This document shows, piece by piece, positions 17,719-26,158 of a stretch of DNA of 64,000 nucleotides. The stretch lies in assembly GCA_017503735.1 (NCBI GenBank), contig JAFVSN010000039.1, positions 24,079 to 88,078 on the forward strand, in the 5' to 3' direction. This DNA is from Lachnospiraceae bacterium. GTDB lineage: Bacteria > Bacillota > Clostridia > Lachnospirales > Lachnospiraceae. Made by a program: the position numbers and the translations under genes. Each line of letters begins with the position of its first letter. Position 1 is the first letter of the stretch. The notes beneath the pieces were generated by a model that saw only the letters and a program-made list of their open reading frames with translations, ran no database searches and had not been told where the DNA came from.

Positions 17719-18936
17719 TTATCTGATACCGTATCTCTCGATGACATAGTCCATATCCTTGTCGCCGCGACCGGAAAGGTTAATGAGCACAGAACCCTTG
17801 CCCATCTTCTTTGCTAACTTCATGCCGTATGCCACCGCATGGGCACTCTCGATAGCCGGGATAATTCCCTCTAAACGGGATAAGGTAAAGAACGCATCGA
17901 TGGTTTCTTCATCATTTACCACGTCGTACTTTACTCTTCCGATATCGTGTAAAAATGCATGTTCCGGACCGGAAGACGGGTAGTCAAGACCGCTTGCTAC
18001 GGAATATACCGGAGCCGGCTCGCCGTTGGCATCCTTTAACATCAGGCTGTTGAAGCCGTGCATAACACCTTCTGTACCGTACTGAAGGCTTGCTGCGTGG
18101 TCACCGAGAGCTGTACCGCGACCAAGCGGTTCAATACCGTAAATATCAACCGGATCGTTTAAGAATCCTGCGAACATACCTGCCGCATTGGAACCGCCGC
18201 CTACGCATGCTACCACAGCATCCGGAAGCTCACCGGTCATTTCTATAAACTGTTCTCTTGCTTCGATACCTACGATGCTCTGGAAATCACGTACCATTAA
18301 CGGGAACGGATGCGGACCCACAACGGAACCGATGCAGTACATGGAATTCTTGTAATCCTTTGCATATGCCGCAAATGCTGCATCTACCGCTTCCTTTAAA
18401 GTCTGAAGGCCATGGGTAACCTCTACCACATTTGCGCCGAGAATCTTCATACGAGCCACATTCGGAGCCTGCTTCTTAATGTCCACAGCACCCATATAGA
18501 TGTCACACTCAAGGCCGAAGTAAGCCGCTGCCGTAGCCATTGCCACACCGTGCTGTCCCGCACCGGTCTCAGCGATTACCTTCTTCTTTCCCATATACTT
18601 TGCAAGAAGTACTTCACCCATGCAATGGTTCAATTTGTGTGCACCGGTATGGTTCAGGTCTTCACGCTTTACATACAACTGCACATTGCCCAGAGAACCG
18701 GACAAACGCTCAAGATAAGAAACCGGTGTTGGTCTGCCCTGGAATTCCTTACGGATACGGCGAAGCTCTGCGATGAACTTTCTAGACTTACAAATCGTGT
18801 GGTACGCTTCAGAAATTTCATCCATTGCTTTCTTCAAATCCGGCTCAATGTAAGAACCGCCGTACTTACCGAAGTAGCCGTTCTCATCCGGGTAATTCTT
18901 AAAATAGGTTTCGAAATCAACATTATTCATCTTCAT
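17719..18936 (-). CDS. trpB: Tryptophan synthase beta chain
   Basis: 405-aa PLP enzyme joining indole and serine to give tryptophan. The PLP-lysine motif [11 protein letters not shown] (~85), the allosteric [10 protein letters not shown] loop, the phosphate-binding [10 protein letters not shown] and the C-terminal [10 protein letters not shown] are intact, so it looks active and of the TrpB1 type. ATG 18936 was chosen (AGGAGG 8 nt before); another ATG lies 6 nt earlier. No trpA or other trp gene is adjacent, so it may complement a distant trpA or salvage indole. Transcription is governed by a tryptophan T-box whose leader also contains a dispersed element and a possible leader peptide. Confidence 0.96.
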   Translation of the reverse strand: MKMNNVDFETYFKNYPDENGYFGKYGGSYIEPDLKKAMDEISEAYHTICKSRKFIAELRRIRKEFQGRPTPVSYLERLSGSLGNVQLYVKREDLNHTGAHKLNHCMGEVLLAKYMGKKKVIAETGAGQHGVAMATAAAYFGLECDIYMGAVDIKKQAPNVARMKILGANVVEVTHGLQTLKEAVDAAFAAYAKDYKNSMYCIGSVVGPHPFPLMVRDFQSIVGIEAREQFIEMTGELPDAVVACVGGGSNAAGMFAGFLNDPVDIYGIEPLGRGTALGDHAASLQYGTEGVMHGFNSLMLKDANGEPAPVYSVASGLDYPSSGPEHAFLHDIGRVKYDVVNDEETIDAFFTLSRLEGIIPAIESAHAVAYGMKLAKKMGKGSVLINLSGRGDKDMDYVIERYGIR

Positions 18937-19023
18937 AATCATATCCTCCTAATATCTGTTCTATTTGCTATATTTTTGTTTTATTTATGGCAGCCAAGCC
19001 GCCCTTTACATTACCGCTTTCTT

Positions 19024-19083
19024 TTACTTTTCATTTACTTTCCGGGACACGCTTTGGCGTCGCCATCGTTTGGTTAATAACAT
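19024..19083 (-). CDS. Possible 19-aa leader peptide upstream of trpB
   Basis: ATG at 19083 preceded by AGGAGG with 7-nt spacing, followed by 19 codons (MLLTKRWRRQSVSRKVNEK) and TAA. It contains one Trp codon. It lies between the dispersed element and trpB, ~90 nt before the trpB start. The strong ribosome site is the only evidence for translation; it could influence trpB expression or be fortuitous. Confidence 0.4.
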   Translation of the reverse strand: MLLTKRWRRQSVSRKVNEK

Positions 19084-19110
19084 ACACGCACCTCCTAAAA
19101 TCATTTCTCG

Positions 19111-19290
19111 TGTAGGCACACGCTTCGTACTCACCCGTCCACACTTCGTTTCGGTCCGTCCAGAACCAACGTCCCCCGGACGTTGTGGACCTTCGCGACA
19201 TAGTCGCTCAGTCGTGGGCGTGTTCGCATGACTACGCTCCTGTTTGTGTGCAAGCACACACAGGTTGCTCGCATGCTCACTTTGCCTACA
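19111..19290. repeat. Dispersed structured element, copy A
   Basis: A 180-bp element closed by TGTAGGCA (19111-19118) and TGCCTACA (19283-19290). Inside are hairpins AACGTCC/GGACGTT, GCGAC/GTCGC, and a bulged hairpin with lower helix CCTGT/ACAGG and upper helix GTGTG/CACAC around loop CAAG. The stretches GTCGTGGGCGTGTTCGCATG and GCATGCTCACTTTGCC are nearly identical in copy B (30611-30749), while helix sequences differ in a compensatory way. It begins directly after the T-box terminator tail, inside the trpB leader. An RNA or DNA structure under selection is likely; which strand matters is unknown. Confidence 0.75.
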
Positions 19291-19291
19291 T

Positions 19292-19578
19292 AAAAAACGT
19301 CCTTGACAGAATTGTAGTTCTGTCAAGGACGAATAACCTAACTATCCGCGGTGCCACCTTGCTTCACGAAAAAAATCGTGCTCCTTAAAGGATACTGACA
19401 TATCCCGGACAACTAACGTATGTCCTTACGTCGCAGAATACTCTGTGCACCGCACATTTGACTGCGCCCTCCGCGGTCCATTTGATAACCTGTGTTTCAC
19501 CCGACTCTCAGCAACGCGGGCTCTCTGTGGAAGCATAATTACCGTTATCTCCGCCTCAACGGTTTGGTCATATAACAT
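19292..19578 (-). promoter_or_regulatory. Tryptophan-type T-box leader with terminator
   Basis: A tRNA-sensing riboswitch controlling trpB. In transcript order: an AGAGAG...GCTGAGAG stem I, a specifier loop in which UGG (19480-19478) sits in AAAUGGACC, the T-box sequence AAGGTGGCACCGCGG around 19346-19360 that binds the tRNA acceptor end, and a terminator formed by CGTCCTTGACAGAA and TTCTGTCAAGGACG (19298-19331) plus TTTTTT. The UGG specifier predicts uncharged tRNA-Trp as the inducer. Confidence 0.93.
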
Positions 19579-19584
19579 GTTATA

Positions 19585-19614
19585 ATTAAAGCACTTTCAC
19601 GCGATTTTGTCAAT
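19585..19614 (-). promoter_or_regulatory. Promoter of the trpB T-box leader
   Basis: -35 TTGACA (19609-19614) and -10 TTTAAT (19585-19590) with an 18-bp spacer on the minus strand, just upstream of T-box stem I and 34 bp beyond the preceding gene. Confidence 0.6.
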
Positions 19615-19647
19615 AGTTATTTTCTTAGTCGGCACAAAACAATTTTC

Positions 19648-20466
19648 TTACTCCCCACAAAATAATTTTCGTATAAGACCATCTAAGCTTTTCGTATTCA
19701 GCGCTTTCCTTCCTGTTTCATACGTGACAAATAAGTTAACTCCTAGATATATCTCGTTTTTCTCATATGTGTTTAACTTAAACAACGCCGTATCCACATA
19801 ATTCATATCATCCATCATTCCGAAATGCTCCAGGTAGACCTCTTCTCTCATCGGCATCTTAAGAATCGTAAAATCAGGGTACATCTTAACACCACTCTCT
19901 AACACAAGAGGATATTCGTACCGGTACGGTATTCCCATTGCATATAACTTATCCGCAATAATTTTTTCTGATTTTGATCTAACCCGTTCTCCCTTCTCTG
20001 TCATTATAATATTCTCATCATCCTCAAAGGTTTTCCCTTTGTATTCCACCGCTTGCCACTGTTTTATAAACTCCTCATCCGATAAAACAGGCGAATTTAT
20101 CAGTGCTTTCCGATGGGGATTCGTTTTTTGGTACAACTTCTTTAAGCTGGTTCTATCATACGACTCCAAGAATCGTTCAATAGCTTTGATACGTTCTTCC
20201 GCCGTTTTAATCACAGACATATCATAGTCACGTTGGGCTAGTCTGCTTGCCAAGTCAATCTCGTTCTTCCTAAGATATCTTCCATTATCTCTATTCTCAT
20301 TATCACTTCCGTTCTCCGTGTTTCTATAATAGTATTCTACAACACCGTTCCAATTTCTAACACGTAGATTTCCCTTCGGCGCTTTATCCAGCCTTTTTTT
20401 GGCCTTCACTACATAACCTTTCAGTTGAAGTAACTCCTTTTTTAACATTGATTCCATTGTTTTCAT
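19648..20466 (-). CDS. PD-(D/E)XK nuclease-like protein next to the repeat array
   Basis: 272-aa protein with an N-terminal coiled-coil/helical part (~1-130) and a C-terminal segment reading RVRSKSEKIIADKLYAMGIP, YEYPLVLESG, MYPDFTILK and EVYLEHFGMMD. The order E - D - E-x-H is that of DUF559-like PD-(D/E)XK folds with ExH in place of ExK, so catalysis is uncertain. GGAGG precedes the ATG. Its start lies only 18 bp from the first unit of the nine-unit inverted-repeat array, which suggests a functional or regulatory link but proves none. Confidence 0.6.
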   Translation of the reverse strand: MKTMESMLKKELLQLKGYVVKAKKRLDKAPKGNLRVRNWNGVVEYYYRNTENGSDNENRDNGRYLRKNEIDLASRLAQRDYDMSVIKTAEERIKAIERFLESYDRTSLKKLYQKTNPHRKALINSPVLSDEEFIKQWQAVEYKGKTFEDDENIIMTEKGERVRSKSEKIIADKLYAMGIPYRYEYPLVLESGVKMYPDFTILKMPMREEVYLEHFGMMDDMNYVDTALFKLNTYEKNEIYLGVNLFVTYETGRKALNTKSLDGLIRKLFCGE

Positions 20467-20483
20467 TACTTTCCTCCATTTCC

Positions 20484-20942
20484 TACCAATTAATCTCTTA
20501 GTATCTCCTTTTTGTTGGGCGCTTCTGAATAACAGTTACCAACTTATTTCCTTTTTTTGTTTTTCGTTGGTTTTTCTACATCCCTCCTTACCAACTTCTT
20601 TTATCATTTCTCTTTTTCATTGGTCATCCCACATCCCACCTTACCAATTTCTTTTGTCATTTCTCTTTTTCATTGGTCATCCCACATCCCTCCTTACCAA
20701 CTTCTTTTATCATTTCTCTTTTTCATTGGTCATCCCACATCCCTCCTTACCAACTTTTCTTTCTATTTTTTCTTCTCATTGGTTTTTTCTTCCTTCTGAT
20801 TACCAACTTATCTTCTGTTTTCCATTTTTATTGGGTTTAATCCTATTTTCCATACCAATAATACTCTTTTTCTTTCCATTCCATTGGTCATCATCCCAAT
20901 CCATCTCCCAATCATATTCCTTATTACTTCCTTTTGTTGGTA
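20484..20942. repeat. Array of nine phased inverted-repeat units (TACCAA...TTGGT)
   Basis: Units of ~36 bp open with TACCAA and close with TTGGT or TTGGG. They start at 20484, 20537, 20589, 20642, 20695, 20748, 20801, 20853 and ~20907 (the last imperfect), a pitch of 52-54 bp. Units starting at 20589, 20642 and 20695 and their 17-bp spacers are nearly identical; the others keep only ends and spacing. Interiors are T/C-rich on plus. On minus, several units present AAGGAGG followed by ATG and a 7-codon frame (MTNEKEK), possibly by chance. The array fills the interval between comEC and the nuclease-like gene. Confidence 0.88.
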
Positions 20943-20976
20943 TCACAGCTCCTTTTACCACCAATATCAGAAAAAA

Positions 20977-23697
20977 TCAGTCTTCCACCTCAAAGATTCC
21001 TCCCTTCCCCACCTTCACCGTCACACATCCGCTTTCATCCGTCCGGTATACCCGGCTGTTCACGCTGTGCAACACCGCCAGCGTTTCTTCATGAGGATGT
21101 CCGTAACGATTATCCTTTCCGCAGGAAATCACGGAAATCTGAGGTTGCAGTGCAGAAATAAATTCTTCCGAAGAGGCTGTCCGGGACCCGTGATGAGAAA
21201 CTTTTAGTATCTCCACAAAAACACCATCATCCAACCGTTCCCTGTCATCCGACGCTCCCCCTCCGTCAGGCATTGTCCCGCCAACCGACGCCTCTTCTTC
21301 CGGTAGCTCATCGCCACCCCACGGACTCCTTCGCTCCAATACGCCCTTCTCCAAAAAACGTAACTCTCCTTCCTTCTCCATATCTCCGGTCAAAAGCATA
21401 TCAAACTCCCCGTAGGATGCCAACAACACCATAGACGCCGCATTCTTGTTCTCATACACAATTTCTTTCTCCGGTGCCAGACAGGAAAACACCAAATTCC
21501 TTCCCACCTTCATCCGATCACCAGCCTTTAGGTAAAGAACTTCAACCCGTTTTTCCTTTGCCAACGTCACAAGGGAGCGATAGGCTTCATCCACCTCAAA
21601 TTCCGCGCTCATGCCCGATACCCCATTCTCTGTTATCTCCGCAATTTGGTCTCCCTCTGTCTCCCAAAACCCATACCGCTCTGGCAATACAAGCCTTTTT
21701 ATCACCGGCGTTCCGGCATACCCCGGCACGCTTTCCCGGTATTCCGTATATACCGGCATTGCTTCTAATATCTCCTTCACGCCGCTTATATGGTCACTGT
21801 CGGTATGACTGATAAACGCACAATCAATTACCCGGATTCCCTGTGACTTCAGATAAGGCAGGATTCGTTTTTCCCCTACTTTTTGTATACTACTGCTTCC
21901 TCCATCCATCATAAGCACGGCACCGCCCCGTTCCCGAAGAACAATCCCGTCTCCCTGCCCCACATCAAGAAAGGCTGCTTCAAACCGGGCGCAGGGCGTC
22001 GGGAGCAAGAAAACCGGCAAAAGGAGCAGCACGCAGAATAACACTCTTGCTTTCTCCAATCCGGACCTACATCCTCGCAGGATAACTCCCAGATATGTTT
22101 TCCCACTGTACCCCCTTATCACACGCTTTCCCCCTCGTCCCATCCACACAAACACGCACGCGGCAAGTACGGCATAATACAATCCTATCTGCCAAAGCTC
22201 CGGTCTGCCGAACAGCAACAAGGAACCGGGAAGTGTTTCTGCCCACCGGCACAACAGCTCATACACGAACAGAATTCCCTTTGCGCCTCCCGCAAAGAAA
22301 TAACCGAGCCAAGGAAAAAACAGTCCCAATGCACCGGACAAAAAACCGCATAACAGCAAAATCGTCATCAAAGGCACCACCAGCGGATTCAAGAAAAATC
22401 CGTAGGTTGGATATTCAAAAAAGTGATACACGGTAATGGGAAAGGTCACTGCCTGAAGGGCAAGACCGAAGACAACCATACTTTTGACTTTCTCTCTTAT
22501 GTACTCCCGTCCCCGAACCCAGCCGCTGTTCTCCCTTTCTGCTACAATACGAGCTTCTGTCTCCCCCGTCTCCTTTCCCCGCAGCAGTACCGCCAGTACC
22601 GACGCTCCGTAGGCAGCCGCAAAAGACAACTGAAAAGAAGCGGTATAAAGTGCTCCGGGGCTCCCCCATAAAATCACAATGACACTGACCGACATAGCAG
22701 ATAACGTATCATAGGTCCGTCCCAGAACCGTAGCTAAAAGAAGCAACAGAAACATGATAACAGCACGTTTTGTGGAGGTTCCCGCTTCCACAAAGCTTCC
22801 GTACAACAAAACACCGCCACAGGCAACGGGAATGGCACCGTTCCGTCCCAAAATTGTCTTTCGTAACAATTCGTATAACGCAGTCCCGATGAAGGACACA
22901 TGCAGTCCCGAAATGGCCAGAATATGCGAGATTCCACCACGCTGGTACAACTCCTGTGTTTCATCAGATAAAAGCGCCCGTTCTCCCAAAAGCATGGAAG
23001 AAATAACACCGGCCCCCTCTGCTCCCAGATAGGTCACATAATGATTCAACAACTTGTTTTTTGCTTGAAATAGTGCCTGACTCAGGCGATGATAAGAAAA
23101 TGATTGAATTCGAACGGATTTCCCGTAAACCGCTCCCGTAATCCCCATGGAAAAATAATAAGTCTTTGCATCAAACCCTCCGGGGTTCGGTGCATCTTCA
23201 AAAACGCTGCCGCTACCGTACACCAGAATTTTCTGTCCGTACTTCAACTCCCCGTTTTCCCCAAACATATCCTCCGTATAAACAAGCAACCGTCCCACCG
23301 GCCTGTACACCGTTTTCTCTCCCCAATAAGGAGCGACCTCTGCATCCTTAAGTTCCAGCCGGATACCGTCCTTTGTCCGCCGGATATGAGAAATCGTCCC
23401 TTCTGTCAGCACTTCCCTTCCGTCTTTCATACAGGAGGTAAACGCATTGGCATTTTGTTTGTACTTGGCCTGCTCCAGATGCATCACACCGCACCCGATT
23501 AACAGAAACACCGGAGCAAACAACAACAGCTTATCCGCTACCGATACCCGTCTTTGTCCCGTTCCCAGATGTTTCAAAAACCACACGCAGGCCACCGTCA
23601 CCCCAACGGCCGCAGTTATCGCAACTCCCGCCGAATACTTTGCTAAAACAATCCCCGACATAAACGCGGCGGCACAAAGTACCGCCGGACGCTTCAA
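20977..23697 (-). CDS. comEC: ComEC/Rec2 DNA-uptake channel
   Basis: 906-aa polytopic membrane protein. N-terminal membrane segments and a DUF4131 region (to ~200) are followed by the competence domain with GGISHILAISGLHVSFIG (~255-272) and many helices to ~560. A C-terminal metallo-beta-lactamase domain has FLDVGQGDG, ISHTDSDHISG and KVSHHGSRTAS. It forms the channel through which single-stranded DNA crosses the membrane. The frame shown starts at TTG; the nearest good ribosome site (AAGGAGAGG) lies ~25 nt earlier with no standard start codon behind it, so the exact start is uncertain. It is the last gene of the comEA-to-comEC run. Confidence 0.93.
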   Translation of the reverse strand: MKRPAVLCAAAFMSGIVLAKYSAGVAITAAVGVTVACVWFLKHLGTGQRRVSVADKLLLFAPVFLLIGCGVMHLEQAKYKQNANAFTSCMKDGREVLTEGTISHIRRTKDGIRLELKDAEVAPYWGEKTVYRPVGRLLVYTEDMFGENGELKYGQKILVYGSGSVFEDAPNPGGFDAKTYYFSMGITGAVYGKSVRIQSFSYHRLSQALFQAKNKLLNHYVTYLGAEGAGVISSMLLGERALLSDETQELYQRGGISHILAISGLHVSFIGTALYELLRKTILGRNGAIPVACGGVLLYGSFVEAGTSTKRAVIMFLLLLLATVLGRTYDTLSAMSVSVIVILWGSPGALYTASFQLSFAAAYGASVLAVLLRGKETGETEARIVAERENSGWVRGREYIREKVKSMVVFGLALQAVTFPITVYHFFEYPTYGFFLNPLVVPLMTILLLCGFLSGALGLFFPWLGYFFAGGAKGILFVYELLCRWAETLPGSLLLFGRPELWQIGLYYAVLAACVFVWMGRGGKRVIRGYSGKTYLGVILRGCRSGLEKARVLFCVLLLLPVFLLPTPCARFEAAFLDVGQGDGIVLRERGGAVLMMDGGSSSIQKVGEKRILPYLKSQGIRVIDCAFISHTDSDHISGVKEILEAMPVYTEYRESVPGYAGTPVIKRLVLPERYGFWETEGDQIAEITENGVSGMSAEFEVDEAYRSLVTLAKEKRVEVLYLKAGDRMKVGRNLVFSCLAPEKEIVYENKNAASMVLLASYGEFDMLLTGDMEKEGELRFLEKGVLERRSPWGGDELPEEEASVGGTMPDGGGASDDRERLDDGVFVEILKVSHHGSRTASSEEFISALQPQISVISCGKDNRYGHPHEETLAVLHSVNSRVYRTDESGCVTVKVGKGGIFEVED

Positions 23698-23788
23698 AAA
23701 AATAAACCGATTCCCTATGATACCTCTCCTTCCTATTGACTTCCCACGTTCTGTCCGCCACGCAAACCCCTTCGCTTGCAGGCAGACA

Positions 23789-24709
23789 TTATTCCTTTTC
23801 TATAATATCCAGATTCCGTTCATACAACCGGGTTAAATCCATTTTCTGATACAACTTCTCCGGCTTCCCTTCGATTAAAAACTGCACCTGATAAATCCCC
23901 GGAAGCTCCGCCAACGTATTTACAACGGAATAAATCACCGTCTCCTCCGACACCTCCGGAAGCTTGTCCAGGAAATCTTTGCTCAGATTCACCGTGCAAA
24001 CATTGTCCTTTGTGGAAACCTCCAATACATTCACATCCTCAGACAAAACCGGATACATATTTTCTGCCACCGGACCGTCAATCAATTGGCGCAATACAAT
24101 TTCTTCTTCCGTTACCGAACCCACATACGGAATCTTTAAATTGGATGCAAGCAATGCCGTTCCTTCCTTATTGGCATAATACACCGTTGCATATAAAAAC
24201 TGATAATAACTTGCTTCCGGTCCCGTGCTGTCAATAAAATCCGATTCCTTCATAATTCCTACCGGTATATTCTGGGCGTTCATAAGGGGTTGTCCCCCCA
24301 CATAAATCTCCACCGAATCCACCTTTTCCGTCTGACATAAGGTTTTCACGATTGCGGCACGCATCAAAACTTCCCGAATCCCGGATACCGTCTGATAGCT
24401 TTCGTCAAACATAAGCGTCACAAGACCGTTTGCACCGATAAAAACATCCGGAAGAACCACCGTGTCCGGAATGGCAGCTAACGCATTTGTCCCCTTCGGA
24501 GTACGAAGTGCCTTCATCAGCTCCGTAACCAGTTCGATTCCTTCTTCACTCTTCGTTACATACCATTCTTCCACCAGTCCGGTTTCTTCTTTTTCCGGGT
24601 AATAAATCAGAAGATCCCCTTCCCACAAGGTCGGTTCCGGCTTCCCTTTACACCCGCAAAGCAGAAGAAGCAATATTCCGAAGAAAAACATCCATCCTTT
24701 TCGTTCCAT
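23789..24709 (-). CDS. GerMN-domain lipoprotein
   Basis: 306-aa secreted lipoprotein: hydrophobic signal FFFGILLLLLC with lipobox LLCGC near residue 19. Two GerMN-type domains follow, the first around LMFDESYQTVSGIREVLMRA and the second around VNLSKDFLDKLPEVSEETVI. GerMN proteins occur in spore germination and also in two-component operons like this one. It lies 11 bp after the histidine kinase, so it may sit at the membrane with the kinase sensor; that is inference. Confidence 0.85.
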   Translation of the reverse strand: MERKGWMFFFGILLLLLCGCKGKPEPTLWEGDLLIYYPEKEETGLVEEWYVTKSEEGIELVTELMKALRTPKGTNALAAIPDTVVLPDVFIGANGLVTLMFDESYQTVSGIREVLMRAAIVKTLCQTEKVDSVEIYVGGQPLMNAQNIPVGIMKESDFIDSTGPEASYYQFLYATVYYANKEGTALLASNLKIPYVGSVTEEEIVLRQLIDGPVAENMYPVLSEDVNVLEVSTKDNVCTVNLSKDFLDKLPEVSEETVIYSVVNTLAELPGIYQVQFLIEGKPEKLYQKMDLTRLYERNLDIIEKE

Positions 24710-24720
24710 CTTCTGCCTCC

Positions 24721-26136
24721 TTACTGTACCGTCATTACAAAGCTGAGCGGAATACGCACCGTGAAAATGGAGCCTACCCCCGGTATGCTTTGTACTTTAA
24801 TCAAACCTTTATGCATCTGTACCGCACTTTTGGTAATGGAAAGCCCCAGACCTGTTCCGCCGGTTTCTCTGGAACGAGCCTTATCCACCCGGTAAAAACG
24901 GTCAAAAACAAGACCCTGCTCCTCCTCCGGAATTCCCACACCCGTGTCTTCAATCTTTACATAGAAAAACTTGTGGTCCGAATTTAGGGAAACCATTACC
25001 TTACCGCCGTCCCGGTTATACTTAATGGCATTTTCGATCAGATTACTGAATACTAAGGAAATCTTTACTTCATCCACTTCCGCCAGCACCGTACGGTAAC
25101 TCTCAAATACCATCTCAATGCCCCGCTTTAACGCAAGCGGCTTCAGACGTTTTAAAATAATCTCCAACAGTTCGTTGATATTGACTTCCGCAATATTTAA
25201 TTCTCCGGAGGTCTTATCCAATTTTACCAAAGACAACAAATCATTTACGATTTTTGCTTCTCTGTCAATTTCGGCATTGATATCCGTAATAAATTCCCGG
25301 TACATTTCAATCGGTACGTCCGGTTCCAGCACAAGGGAATCCGACAGCACCTTAATGGCCGTCAGCGGTGTTTTTAACTCGTGGGACACGTTGGAAACAA
25401 ACTCCTGTCTGGATTTTTCCGTAGCCGCAACCCGGTCCATCATACGACCGACTGCACCTGCAATCCGCTCTACTTCTAAATAATTCCCGGTTTCGATTAT
25501 CTGGGTACCGTCATAAGACTCTGTTACTTGTTCGATACGCCCCGAAAGGGTACGCAAAGACTTGGTCATCACTCCGGAAACCACCAAAGCGACCACCAAC
25601 AGAAGCACGGCAACACCGATCATCAGCACCACCGTATTCTCTTGAAATAAATTATGTTCCGCAATCACATCTGCCAAAGAACCTTCCAACACCATTGCGC
25701 CGATGACCTGCCCGGAACTCTCCGCCGTTACTCCTACCGAAATCGGCATTACCACTTGGGCAATCCCTTCCTCTTCATTGTAGTAAACTTTCGTTTCGCC
25801 CCGCATGGCACAAATAGGTTCCTCGGAAATCAAAGTTTTTCCTTCCTCACGCCCCGCAGTATCCTTTACCACCACAAGACTGTTATTCACCAGTACAATA
25901 CGCCCGGCAAACGTTGACGACAACACTTGAAGTTGCGCCGTAATATCCGGTTGCATCTGTTGTTGTAAATAACCGCTTTGGGCAATCCGGCCCGCAAGCG
26001 CAATCCCCTGCTCCTTGATTTGCTCCAGCCGGGTCTCATATCCTTGTTTCCAATGTAGCGTTTTCATAATCTGCATTCCTGCGTACAGCGGCACCAAGCC
26101 CACAACAAGCAAAATACATACCAAATGAACCCGCAT
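24721..26136 (-). CDS. Sensor histidine kinase (HAMP-HisKA-HATPase)
   Basis: 471-aa membrane kinase. First helix VCILLVVGLVPLYAGMQIM, an extracytoplasmic sensor of ~140 residues, second helix VVLMIGVAVLLLVVALVV, then HAMP, the H-box FVSNVSHELKTPLTAIK, and ATPase motifs DTGVGIPEEE and GGTGLGLSITK. I place the start at ATG 26136 (GGAAGAG upstream), just after the response regulator stop; a longer frame overlapping that gene by 83 bp is less likely. It forms a WalK/PhoR-like pair with the upstream gene. Confidence 0.9.
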   Translation of the reverse strand: MRVHLVCILLVVGLVPLYAGMQIMKTLHWKQGYETRLEQIKEQGIALAGRIAQSGYLQQQMQPDITAQLQVLSSTFAGRIVLVNNSLVVVKDTAGREEGKTLISEEPICAMRGETKVYYNEEEGIAQVVMPISVGVTAESSGQVIGAMVLEGSLADVIAEHNLFQENTVVLMIGVAVLLLVVALVVSGVMTKSLRTLSGRIEQVTESYDGTQIIETGNYLEVERIAGAVGRMMDRVAATEKSRQEFVSNVSHELKTPLTAIKVLSDSLVLEPDVPIEMYREFITDINAEIDREAKIVNDLLSLVKLDKTSGELNIAEVNINELLEIILKRLKPLALKRGIEMVFESYRTVLAEVDEVKISLVFSNLIENAIKYNRDGGKVMVSLNSDHKFFYVKIEDTGVGIPEEEQGLVFDRFYRVDKARSRETGGTGLGLSITKSAVQMHKGLIKVQSIPGVGSIFTVRIPLSFVMTVQ

Positions 26137-26158
26137 ACTCTTCCATGCTTTTAGAAAT

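Noticed and set aside
18412-19077. 221-codon plus-strand frame opposite trpB
   Set aside because: Antisense to a highly conserved enzyme, composition unlike a folded protein, no ribosome site.
19024-19326. 100-codon minus-strand frame across dispersed element A
   Set aside because: It runs through the T-box terminator and the structured element, and a matching frame over copy B exists only because the DNA is homologous. No ribosome site. Only the 19-codon frame at its end has one.
16703-20942. The two repeat arrays as CRISPR arrays
   Set aside because: CRISPR has identical repeats and unique spacers. Here only short inverted ends are conserved, the unit interiors vary, and no cas gene is present.
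20484-20942. Array as a type III toxin-antitoxin RNA (ToxI-like)
   Set aside because: The period (53 bp) and unit structure differ from ~36-nt direct repeats, and the adjacent 272-aa protein has no ToxN/AbiF-like features.
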